A stretch of DNA of 25,902 bases from JAFGPJ01 sp964439135 (lineage in GTDB: Bacteria > Planctomycetota > Phycisphaerae > Sedimentisphaerales > Anaerobacaceae). The notes below the pieces were generated by a model, which was not told the DNA's origin, searched no databases, and saw only the letters and a program-made list of their open reading frames with translations. The translations under genes and the position numbers were made by a program. How positions within the stretch are numbered: the stretch's first letter is position 1; each line of letters starts with the position of its first letter. The stretch spans positions 1-25,902 of the forward strand of contig CAYTNN010000044.1 of the NCBI GenBank assembly GCA_964439135.1, written 5' to 3'. This document shows positions 6,879 to 13,422 of the stretch, in pieces.

Positions 6879-7955
6879 TCATGAACCTATCTTCTTCTGT
6901 ACGATTTCATGCAATTCGTTCACGGCATTCACGAGAAGGGCTGCTAGCGCGTCCAATTTCACATATTTAATACCATCCCGCTCGATCACGCCCTCCGGTA
7001 ATACTGCCTGCAGATCCCCCGCCATAATACCGGCATCTCTGTCACCGGGTTGTTTGAATTTGTAATTATAAGTCTTGCCCTTTAATTTACCCAGTTTTTC
7101 AAGTGCCCCGTCAATAGGAACAAAATTTTCCTTAATTCGTTCATCAGAAAGCGCCGCATACGCACCGAGCCCCGCCCCGACAGCCGGCATTAACTGGCTC
7201 ACCAGGCTGGGTGTCTGAACGCCGGGATTGTACATCTGCCTCGTTTCACCCAACACGGCAGAGGCCGCCCCACCCTGCAGATTGTATTTGGCGAGAATAT
7301 CGTTAACTCTCTTCTGGTAATCGGCGTCCGATTGCTGGTTCTCAATTTCTCTCGGCAGGGATCCGAACGAACTTGCTGCGCCGAGTTTATTAAGAGTAGT
7401 TCCTTCACCGCTTGTAACGAGCTGGTCAATCAGCCCGGCCGCTGTCAGCTTATTGGCCCGCTGCTCGGCCAGGTAAGGAGCGAGTGTAGCGACCATACTG
7501 GTCTTACCCTTTGCAATCTCCCTTCCAACCGCCGAACCCTGCGGACCGGAAGTGCCCATTCCCTCGATCTGCGTTCTGCGCAGCGATGAGTTGACAAGGT
7601 CCTCGGTCTGGCTCTCGATAGTCGATAGCAGGGCCTTGATCTCCGGTAAGTCCATAATATTCACAGGCGATTCGAGCGTTTGTTGCAGGTAGCTCAGTGC
7701 CCCCGCCCGTTCCGGCGATTCTCCCTTGCCAAGGAACTCATTGAGTATCGCCTGGCCCTTCTGTTCGGCCTCTGTCATTCCCGCTACCTGCTGAGTTGGA
7801 TATTTCACGGTGGTTTTTGATAATTTTTCAAGATATTTACGGGCGGAATCCTGCTCTTTAGAACTCGGTATTTCCTGGAATCCTTCGCCTTCGACACTGG
7901 ATTTGAAGGGGTCTGAAATCCCTAAACTCTCATTAATTTCGCTGAGCCATGACAT
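6879..7955 (-). CDS. Phage ejection/tail-type protein with S74 intramolecular chaperone domain
   Basis: A 358-aa virion-type protein and the only structural gene I recognise in the element. The C-terminal 89 residues form a peptidase S74/intramolecular chaperone domain: LSDERIKENF with candidate catalytic Ser270 and the following Lys, then a GIMAGDLQAVLP core and a helical YVKLDALAALLVNAV end. In known cases this domain trimerises the protein and cuts itself off. The N-terminal part (helical, Q/E/S-rich, with LGETRQMYNP and a Gly/Ala-rich GAGLGAYAAL stretch) resembles podovirus internal ejection or tail proteins. A GGAG site lies 8 bases before ATG 7955. In a capsid-less element it could modify a helper's tail or channel. 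Confidence 0.75.
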   Translation of the reverse strand: MSWLSEINESLGISDPFKSSVEGEGFQEIPSSKEQDSARKYLEKLSKTTVKYPTQQVAGMTEAEQKGQAILNEFLGKGESPERAGALSYLQQTLESPVNIMDLPEIKALLSTIESQTEDLVNSSLRRTQIEGMGTSGPQGSAVGREIAKGKTSMVATLAPYLAEQRANKLTAAGLIDQLVTSGEGTTLNKLGAASSFGSLPREIENQQSDADYQKRVNDILAKYNLQGGAASAVLGETRQMYNPGVQTPSLVSQLMPAVGAGLGAYAALSDERIKENFVPIDGALEKLGKLKGKTYNYKFKQPGDRDAGIMAGDLQAVLPEGVIERDGIKYVKLDALAALLVNAVNELHEIVQKKIGS

Positions 7956-7968
7956 AATATTATCTCCA

Positions 7969-8172
7969 TCAATTCAAAAAAGTGATTCCCCGTTTCCGGT
8001 TGCAGTTAAATAAACCGTGGGGCCAAACCGATATGGCTGATTTCTTCACAAAAAACTTGCCATCTATTTCGATAATTGCCTCCGAATGGTCACGAGCCAG
8101 TTCAGCTACGTAATCCTCCAAACACTTATCCAGTGGCAACTTCTTATTCAGATTTGCTTGTTCCTGTAACAT
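7969..8172 (-). CDS. Small hypothetical protein
   Basis: A 67-aa protein of unknown function, with an N-terminal helical segment (LDKCLEDYVAELARDH) and a beta-hairpin-like centre (AIIEIDGKFFVKKSAI). I chose ATG 8172 because a GGGAG sequence lies 9 bases upstream. A TTG at 8235 would give 88 aa but would overlap the previous gene and lacks a better ribosome site. It lies 13 bases before the ejection-protein gene and is probably co-transcribed. Confidence 0.55.
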   Translation of the reverse strand: MLQEQANLNKKLPLDKCLEDYVAELARDHSEAIIEIDGKFFVKKSAISVWPHGLFNCNRKRGITFLN

Positions 8173-8191
8173 ACTATATTTCTCCCGATCA

Positions 8192-8422
8192 TTAAACTGC
8201 AACCTTGCCAGCTCGTTTCGCTCCCTTTTCTTCAACCCCCAAATTACCGGCCGCCAACTGTGTAAGCGATTCCTTCACAGAAACCAAATTGAACCTCATC
8301 CGGCTACCTACAAGGAGAAACGGGATTTTGCCGCCGACTGCCAACCTTTTCAAATACTGCCGGGGCAAACTCAGTGTCGCCGACAGTGCATCTAAGCTCA
8401 AATATTCATTCAAATCGTACAT
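8192..8422 (-). CDS. Excisionase-family helix-turn-helix protein
   Basis: A 76-aa protein in which a helix-turn-helix (LDALSATLSLPRQYLKRLA) is followed by a wing (IPFLLVGSRMRFNLVSV), the usual HTH_17/excisionase arrangement, and a basic tail. It could be a second recombination directionality factor, which would match the presence of three recombinases, or a regulator of the ejection-protein operon it begins. A perfect -10 box (ATTATA on the plus strand, 8450-8455) lies about 28 bases upstream, but its -35 is poor. Confidence 0.65.
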   Translation of the reverse strand: MYDLNEYLSLDALSATLSLPRQYLKRLAVGGKIPFLLVGSRMRFNLVSVKESLTQLAAGNLGVEEKGAKRAGKVAV

Positions 8423-8635
8423 TATATCAATCTCATTTAATCAGAGCCGATTATATATTTCTGTAAGCACCTCGGACAGTGCAAGAGTTTTAGCTTTCAT
8501 CTGCCAAAACGGCTTAAACTAAATGGAATTATTATTACTAACAAATTACAACTCGGATCCGTGATAAGCAAGGGTTGATAGGATGTTGATAGGATAAAGC
8601 ACTAAAAAGAACTATAAGGTAGGATGCTCTCTAAC
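8423..8635. other. Intergenic region with tandem 11-bp repeat
   Basis: No gene is seen in this 213-bp AT-rich gap. It holds two head-to-tail copies of GTTGATAGGAT (8574-8595) and, near its left end, the TATAAT-type -10 box for the excisionase-family gene. The tandem repeat spans about one helical turn per copy and could be a regulator site. Confidence 0.45.
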
Positions 8636-9427
8636 TTAAGTGGGGGGGTTTTTGTATTTTTCTAAGTATTCGGCGGGCAATTCTTTCAGAGGTAATCTCC
8701 ACTTACGACCACCTATTTTTTCAAAGTGATATGGAGATTTGGGATCGTTCTTCCATTCTCGCACAACATTGATACTACAATCGAATATGGATGCCCATTT
8801 TTTCAAAGACAAGGGCAGTGACATCTTGTCAGTAGGTTTACTATCACCCTTCAAGAAGCCTAACTCATTCTGCACAATCTGAAGATCACTATTTATTTTG
8901 TACCTTATATCCTCATTAAGATCCCAGTTGTTTTGCAGGTCACTCCAGAAGTCCTTCGCAAAGGATTCATTTTGATGCCATATCCCATTATTGATCGGCT
9001 CTATTTCTTTACCCTCGTTTAACCTGTCGGTCAGGATTGTAAGCCTAACATACCTGCCCAGAGGACTTAGACCATTATCGAAATGGGGACTCTCGACCTC
9101 AAAACCAAATATATCGGCAAGGCAGGCCGCTTCGGACATAGGAGGAAAAGGTGGAAGGGACAGAGATATCCGGGGATTTGCCCCGGGTTCCGCCATCTTG
9201 GCTTTTAACTTCTTATAAAGTGCCTCGTATTCCGACTTCTTTTTTGGTCCCTGCAATTTTAGTTTCTGCAATCGCCGGCTGTCACGATTCCATTGTAGCT
9301 CTCGTTTCTTGTAGGTATCGTACCATGAATGATCTTGATTGCGGAAGGTCGACATAATAGCAGGTTTACTCACCATGTCCGAGACAACAAATGCAATTTC
9401 AAATCGATTCTTATACATTTTATCCAT
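8636..9427 (-). CDS. Unknown protein with C-terminal HTH_17-like domain
   Basis: A 263-aa protein I do not recognise. The first ~85 residues are basic and probably coiled (KKRELQWNRDSRRLQKLKL). The last ~60 look like an excisionase-type winged helix (SLKKWASIFDCSINVVREWK, wing, KIGGRKWRLPLKELP). It may be a sequence-specific DNA-binding protein, perhaps a regulator or a nucleoprotein component. ATG 9427 has GAGG six bases upstream; the upstream TTG at 9439 is a weaker choice. The gene ends in a run of seven C/G bases (NPPT). Confidence 0.65.
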   Translation of the reverse strand: MDKMYKNRFEIAFVVSDMVSKPAIMSTFRNQDHSWYDTYKKRELQWNRDSRRLQKLKLQGPKKKSEYEALYKKLKAKMAEPGANPRISLSLPPFPPMSEAACLADIFGFEVESPHFDNGLSPLGRYVRLTILTDRLNEGKEIEPINNGIWHQNESFAKDFWSDLQNNWDLNEDIRYKINSDLQIVQNELGFLKGDSKPTDKMSLPLSLKKWASIFDCSINVVREWKNDPKSPYHFEKIGGRKWRLPLKELPAEYLEKYKNPPT

Positions 9428-9545
9428 CGGAAACCTCAATTCTTTCTAAATTTCGCCGCCACCTCCCCACCTGTGGTAGTTTCTCAGAAGCCACACTCCG
9501 CAGGACAGGAGATATACCCTCGCCGAGTCCTATTGGTATGCTCAC
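9420..9545 (-). CDS. Possible 41-aa protein
   Basis: A short frame from GTG 9545 that fills the space between the winged-helix gene (stop 9561) and the following gene. Its TAA overlaps the next ATG. The product is about 41 residues (begins MSIPIGLGEGISPVL, ends with a basic helix, WRRNLERIEVSDG). There is no Shine-Dalgarno site. The fit to its neighbours is suggestive but chance is possible. Confidence 0.35.
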   Translation of the reverse strand: MSIPIGLGEGISPVLRSVASEKLPQVGRWRRNLERIEVSDG

Positions 9546-9560
9546 ATCGAGATCGTGGCT

Positions 9561-9932
9561 CTACGGGCGTATTGACTGTTGATCAAAAAACGATACACAT
9601 ATATCAACGTTTCGCCGCCGTCCAAAACAGTCCTTGATAAGTCGCACATGACAGAGTTTACCCTTCCGCTGTATCTCAATAAGGTCGCGCCGTCTCAAAC
9701 TTCGAAGGGCATTACGCAGGGATTCACAGTTTTTGTATTTGGTTTTCGGGAATAGCTCTGTGGTTGTGCACCATTGCCCAATCTTCCGGCCGGTCGTGTC
9801 CATTTGCTTTACCACAGATCCTTTATGGTTTTGCCGATGCTCGGGCGCCCAGCCCCTGCGGTTTTCCTGTGCCCATCGCAGGGCGAATTTCTTGCAGTGA
9901 GCCCGGTTAATAAGACTATTATTTGAAGCCAT
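9561..9932 (-). CDS. Small winged-helix-like basic protein
   Basis: A 123-aa strongly basic protein with a likely winged helix at about residues 65-105 (SLRNALRSLRRRDLIEIQRKGK). It resembles small phage replication or regulatory proteins in which a helix-turn-helix is followed by the RRRDLIEI type of wing. Function unknown. It starts at ATG 9932, 19 bases beyond the end of a strong terminator, so it needs its own promoter or terminator read-through. Confidence 0.6.
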   Translation of the reverse strand: MASNNSLINRAHCKKFALRWAQENRRGWAPEHRQNHKGSVVKQMDTTGRKIGQWCTTTELFPKTKYKNCESLRNALRSLRRRDLIEIQRKGKLCHVRLIKDCFGRRRNVDICVSFFDQQSIRP

Positions 9933-9950
9933 ATTTTCTCTCGTTTCCGT

Positions 9951-9986
9951 AAAAACAACAGGGCCGGCCGGTGCGGAAGCCGGCCC
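9951..9986 (-). terminator. Rho-independent terminator
   Basis: On the minus strand, GGGCCGGC and GCCGGCCC form an 8-bp GC-only stem with a 10-base loop (9961-9986), followed by TGTTGTTTTT (9960-9951). It closes the unit that contains the second recombinase and the frameshifted gene. Confidence 0.8.
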
Positions 9987-9998
9987 CGTGCGTTCTTA

Positions 9999-10320
9999 TT
10001 ACAGTACCCTGTTGACATTACAAGCCAACTCATATGTTTCGAGCAATGGCGCCATGGTCGGGTCATCTTTCAGGCTGTCAATAGGCGCGAATGTGAAAAC
10101 ATCGAGAACGTCGCCGTATTCTGTTGTTGTGACTCCGTCCAATCTTATCAGTTCTTCGTCAAAATATAATAAGTTGCGGGCCTGCCTTCAAGCCTGCCCC
10201 AAACATCGGAGATTCACCTGGTCCAAGGCGCTCGATATCCTCAATCCCGCCGGCGATCTCAGGACCATTCGCTTTTATTCGGATACATTTTCCGGTACTG
10301 GCAAATCCTGCATCGGAAAA
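9999..10320 (-). pseudogene. Frameshifted gene between recombinase 2 and the terminator
   Basis: Two protein-like minus-strand frames join end to end. The first (10320-10159) reads through AGFASTGKCIRIKANGPEIA and ends QLIIF at a TGA (10159-10161). The second frame continues DEELIRLDGVTTTEYGDVLD to a TAA at 9999-10001. Removing one T from the TTTT at 10161-10164 joins them as QLIIFDEELIRLDG. The 5' part has no ATG, GTG or TTG before an ATG in SPMFGAG and overlaps the end of recombinase 2 by 46 bases, so the gene may have been truncated when that recombinase arrived. The junction reads UUU UGA C, the same slippery arrangement as the +1 frameshift of prfB, so programmed frameshifting is an alternative to decay or sequencing error. 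The product is not recognised. Confidence 0.6.
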
Positions 10321-11288
10321 TCATCCGCCAAAGGATGACATTTTTCAATAGACTTCCGCAAAAAAACCAAATCAACGTGAGTATAAAGTTGCGTTGTCAA
10401 GATGCTTTTATGCCCAAGGGCCTCCTGAATCACCCGCAAATCAGCACCACCCATCAACAAATGAGTAGCAAAAGAATGTCTCAGTGTATGAGGCGACACT
10501 TTATCCAATCCTATTAGCCTGGCATTTCTTTCGACAACCCTCCAAACATCGTGACGATACAATTGTTTGCCCGACTTACTCAGAAAAAAATATCCCTCAC
10601 TTTCGTCTGACAAAGGCGTGACTTGATATTTACGTTGCTTTTCAACGTATAACAAAAGAGCATCCTCCGCAGCAAGAAGTAAAGGAAGCAAACGTTCTTT
10701 TGCACCCTTACCGTGAATCAAAATCTGATGGTTTTCATAGTTAATGTCACAAACCTTGATCAAAGAAACTTCCGAACATCTTATTCCTGAGCAATAAAGT
10801 AATATCAGAATCGCCCGATCTCTATAATAAAACCTCCGGCTTGATGTCCTTTTTGACGACAAAAGTTTTTTAACATCATAAACAGACAGCACCTTCGGCA
10901 ATTTTTTCTCAAATTTCGGAGCCTGCAAACAAATCAACTGCGAAAAATAAGCACTCTTTTTACCAAAAATCACAGCAAACTTGACCATCATTTTAATAGC
11001 CTCAAAAGCCCGATAGACCGAGCAACCAGCCTTGCCCTGATTCCTAAGAACGGAAAGATACATAAAAACAATCTTTGGCTTAACCTGGTTTATTCGATCA
11101 ACCCTTTTTTTATGACAAAACCGAATAAAACCGAGCAAATCTCTGCCATAACTCAAAATCGTATTGTCAGAAGATCCGCGAGAACCATACAAATAATTCA
11201 AATAATCCCTGACAAGCCTGGACATCGAATTATCGTTCTCAGCAAGTGACTCGAACAAAAAATTGATCTGCAATTGTCGCGATTCCAT
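10275..11288 (-). CDS. Second tyrosine recombinase, XerC/XerD-like
   Basis: A 337-aa recombinase with an N-terminal SAM-like core-binding domain (SRLVRDYLNYLYG...SSDNTILSYGRDL) and a complete catalytic set: Arg in SGIRCSE, Lys in GKGAKER, HTLRHSFATH, His in LGHKS and Tyr in QLYTHV. It resembles Xer-type and integron/ICE recombinases more than the main integrase. ATG 11288 is chosen because GGAG lies 7 bases upstream and the upstream gene's TAA overlaps it as TAATG; a TTG at 11303 is less likely. The gene is visibly AT-richer than its neighbours, suggesting later acquisition. It may resolve multimers or move DNA at a site other than the tRNA. Confidence 0.9.
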   Translation of the reverse strand: MESRQLQINFLFESLAENDNSMSRLVRDYLNYLYGSRGSSDNTILSYGRDLLGFIRFCHKKRVDRINQVKPKIVFMYLSVLRNQGKAGCSVYRAFEAIKMMVKFAVIFGKKSAYFSQLICLQAPKFEKKLPKVLSVYDVKKLLSSKRTSSRRFYYRDRAILILLYCSGIRCSEVSLIKVCDINYENHQILIHGKGAKERLLPLLLAAEDALLLYVEKQRKYQVTPLSDESEGYFFLSKSGKQLYRHDVWRVVERNARLIGLDKVSPHTLRHSFATHLLMGGADLRVIQEALGHKSILTTQLYTHVDLVFLRKSIEKCHPLADDFPMQDLPVPENVSE

Positions 11289-11794
11289 TATTTTTCTCCA
11301 CAAAAAAAAGCCAGGGACTCAATGACGTTCGCGACAAACGCCGCCGCAACCTTCTCTTTAAAAATCAAAGTAAAGCCCGCCGGATTCGCAGCGATAAGAT
11401 AATCTATGATTTTCTTCTCATTCAACAAAGCCGCCGTATCCTTCACTTCGATTTCAAAAGTCACTTTATTATCGTGTTTCCTTCTGGGATTTAGTTCCTC
11501 GAAAAATTCCAGCAGCGAGCCGCGAACAAAGGCTTGAATCCTCGCGCCAAGTTTCGGATTGCTCCTACTTATCTCGATGCCGGCATAAATAGCAATAGCC
11601 GTTCCAAAAGGTGCTTCGACAATCATCCTGTTAAGACCTGATATGCCCGTCGTGAGTCCTCCTTCGGTGTTCCCGGGTTCTGCTCTCTCTTGCCCGCCAG
11701 GCGGCTGCACGACAGCAACGCCCTGGGTATTGGGCTCCTCCGTTAGCAACTTTTCATCCTCCTGAACTGTGGTTTGGGTTCCTATGTTTTTCAT
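11288..11794 (-). CDS. Unknown protein coupled to recombinase 2
   Basis: A 168-aa protein. The first ~50 residues are polar and disordered (rich in Q, E, G, T, P). The rest appears ordered, with a hydrophobic helix near FGTAIAIYAGIEI and a strand-helix C-terminus (KVTFEIEVKDTAALLNEKKI). I do not recognise the family. An AAGGAG site lies 7 bases before ATG 11794. Its TAA overlaps the recombinase ATG, so the two are made together, and a structured leader and a good promoter lie upstream. A partner or regulator of the recombinase is a reasonable guess. Confidence 0.65.
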   Translation of the reverse strand: MKNIGTQTTVQEDEKLLTEEPNTQGVAVVQPPGGQERAEPGNTEGGLTTGISGLNRMIVEAPFGTAIAIYAGIEISRSNPKLGARIQAFVRGSLLEFFEELNPRRKHDNKVTFEIEVKDTAALLNEKKIIDYLIAANPAGFTLIFKEKVAAAFVANVIESLAFFCGEK

Positions 11795-11819
11795 AATAAT
11801 TCTCCTTCCAGAGAAAAGC

Positions 11820-11880
11820 GGCCAGGGCTATGAACGCACACAGGTGCGCAGTGATCCTTACGAATACACTCACCCTGGCC
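11820..11880 (-). ncRNA. Structured leader RNA, possible three-way junction
   Basis: In the minus-strand message GGCCAGGG (11880-11873) pairs with CCCTGGCC (11827-11820). Inside are a hairpin CGCAC-CTGT-GTGCG and a weaker GTGA/TCAC pairing, which together form a three-way junction. The structure ends about 10 bases before the AAGGAG of the 168-aa gene. It could control translation by ligand, protein or temperature. The same bases form an open frame from ATG 11882 (begins MARVSVFVRITAHLCAFIAL) of about 42 codons with one membrane-like segment, which could be a leader peptide. Confidence 0.4.
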
Positions 11881-11927
11881 ATGTTTGATTGATTTAACAG
11901 ATTTGATCCTGTGTTTCTCATACTCTT

Positions 11928-11955
11928 ATTATCGCAGCATCCCAGAGCTTTGCAA
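11928..11955 (-). promoter_or_regulatory. Sigma-70-like promoter for the 168-aa/recombinase 2 unit
   Basis: On the minus strand TTGCAA (11955-11950, 4/6) is followed after 16 bp by GATAAT (11933-11928, 5/6). The predicted start near 11921 gives a leader of about 125 bases containing the structured element at 11820-11880. Confidence 0.5.
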
Positions 11956-12137
11956 CAAAATTCCAAAATATTTCAAGAAATTTTTCGTACCGGCACGATG
12001 AACCGCTTACAGATACCCCCGGCCGCAAGCTCCTTGCCTCCGTGGTCACGAGAAGCGAACCAGTTCCACCCCATAGGATTTGTTTTCCTGATCGTCGCTC
12101 ACAGGACCTCTCAGGGCTTCAAATAGACTACTATAAT
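11956..12137. other. Intergenic sequence, nothing firm
   Basis: This is the rest of the gap between the 168-aa and 176-aa genes. A minus-strand frame of about 33 codons (ATG near 12077, begins MGWNWFASRDHGGKEL) is present without a ribosome site, and I do not call it. No clear terminator for the upstream unit is visible. Confidence 0.4.
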
Positions 12138-12668
12138 TCACTCAGAAATCTCCTGCATAATCACCTGTCTGGTTGATTCAGGCAGCTCCGGCCAAGCGTC
12201 CACAAGCTTCGTGAGATCAAAATAACTCTCGACAATCTTCACCCTTTTGTCCTTCCACTCTCCCGTGTTGATGAGCCCAATTATCGAGGCGAGCAGATAG
12301 CAAAGGCCGTTATTTACTATTTCGGTCCAAGAACCCTCTCTGCCATCAGCGTGCAACCTTCTCTGCAAGGCATCAATCAATTCCGCACAGGCTTTCTCGT
12401 TATATTTCGTGCTTTTTACTTGGTTTTCGATCCAATATTTATTGAGTTCTTTGTCACCATTTACATATTCCCCTGGGACACCATAGTCATAATTTGGGGC
12501 AATCATACTAAGATCGATATCACTCCCAAGTTTCTCCTTCAAATATGATAGCAAGTCCCCGGTATCAATGTGTTCCTTAATATCATCGATGGAAATATCC
12601 TTGTACTTGCCGCTGTCGATTTGTGAGGTTAGCTGGGAAGCCAAATATGTCAGGCTATGGAGTAACAT
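12138..12668 (-). CDS. Unknown protein with C-terminal L..L...W..L module
   Basis: A 176-aa acidic, helical protein of unknown function. Its C-terminus (about 150-176: DLTKLVDAWPELPESTRQVI) follows a pattern that I recall at the C-termini of many planctomycete integrases and phage proteins. The same pattern appears in the detached integrase tail at 17431-17631. GAGG lies 7 bases before ATG 12668 and a promoter is seen at 12719-12747. It follows the terminase genes and may be a packaging accessory or a regulator. Confidence 0.6.
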   Translation of the reverse strand: MLLHSLTYLASQLTSQIDSGKYKDISIDDIKEHIDTGDLLSYLKEKLGSDIDLSMIAPNYDYGVPGEYVNGDKELNKYWIENQVKSTKYNEKACAELIDALQRRLHADGREGSWTEIVNNGLCYLLASIIGLINTGEWKDKRVKIVESYFDLTKLVDAWPELPESTRQVIMQEISE

Positions 12669-12718
12669 GTTCTTGCCTCGCTAAGTTAGATTGCTATTGG
12701 TTTCGATTTCCTACGTCG

Positions 12719-12747
12719 ATATTAGGCAGAAACTGCGTTCAGGTCAA
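12719..12747 (-). promoter_or_regulatory. Sigma-70-like promoter upstream of the 176-aa gene
   Basis: On the minus strand TTGACC (12747-12742, 5/6) and TAATAT (12724-12719, 4/6) are separated by 17 bp. It lies in the 102-bp gap after the terminase cluster and would give a leader of about 44 bases. Confidence 0.5.
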
Positions 12748-12770
12748 GTTAATTCTCGATCTGTTTTCCG

Positions 12771-13412
12771 CTAACTTAAAGCCATCGGACTTTTGGGTCT
12801 TTTGCTTCTACGGTCGCTCTTACGCTTTTGTGCTCCGTACAGTCTCATATCAACTACAGCGAACGCCAGCGCTTCGATAGCTGGAAAATCACCAAACTCA
12901 AGGGTTGGTATCTCGCTCGGGTCTATCTCACTCAAATAATTAATAACATGACTATCTTTGAGAAATAACTGCCGGTGGTCCTTATCCAGCAATCGTTTGA
13001 GTTCGGGCAAAACATACTGATATGAGTGCTGCATATCCAATATTTGTGTTGAACAAATGTGGAAATACCGCCGATGTGCCTGTAAATTTTCAGCCGAATG
13101 AAGTTCCCTGTTTATCTCCGTGATAAAGCGATCCGCTGCATCGTTGCGAGTGTCACCTATCCAGATTGCAGGCTGATACTTATAATCCAATGCCGAGCAT
13201 TGCCTCACAAGCTCCCGTATATCGGAAGATTCAAACTCATCGAGAAGATAAATATCGTGATTGTCAAAATGTCTCTCGTGGTCCATCCCGATTACTACCG
13301 CAAAGCCCGGATGTTTGCCGGGCCAGGCTACACCTCCGTATATCTGTTTGTGGCGTGTTTTCAGTTCTTCCGTGGTCAAGTCCTGCCCTAATTTTACTGT
13401 TTCGAGTTCCAT
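12771..13412 (-). CDS. Possible degenerate copy of the terminase nuclease fold
   Basis: A 213-aa protein that begins 10 bases after TerL. Its segments run parallel to the TerL C-terminal nuclease: YGGVAWPGKHPGFAVVIG against RVIDWGFNNPFVCLWLA, then IYLLDEF against WYVYAEHY, AIWIGDTRNDA against VTWADHDAQE, and GDFPAIEALAFAVVDMRLYG against NDHCPDCIRYVIYG. The first catalytic Asp of TerL is replaced by Ala (GVAW), while Asp-containing counterparts remain for the other positions. It may therefore be an inactive paralogue that partners or inhibits a terminase. The alignment is by eye and could mislead. GAGG lies 8 bases before ATG 13412. Confidence 0.5.
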   Translation of the reverse strand: MELETVKLGQDLTTEELKTRHKQIYGGVAWPGKHPGFAVVIGMDHERHFDNHDIYLLDEFESSDIRELVRQCSALDYKYQPAIWIGDTRNDAADRFITEINRELHSAENLQAHRRYFHICSTQILDMQHSYQYVLPELKRLLDKDHRQLFLKDSHVINYLSEIDPSEIPTLEFGDFPAIEALAFAVVDMRLYGAQKRKSDRRSKRPKSPMALS

Positions 13413-13422
13413 ATCTGAATCC

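Noticed and set aside
9809..10066. 85-codon minus-strand frame over the terminator and the end of the frameshifted gene
   Set aside because: It crosses a strong terminator and overlaps a better-supported frame; the residue composition is not protein-like.
11754..11882. Minus-strand frame with a membrane-like helix before the 168-aa gene
   Set aside because: No Shine-Dalgarno site, and it overlaps both a structured leader and the start of the next gene. Kept only as an alternative reading of the leader.
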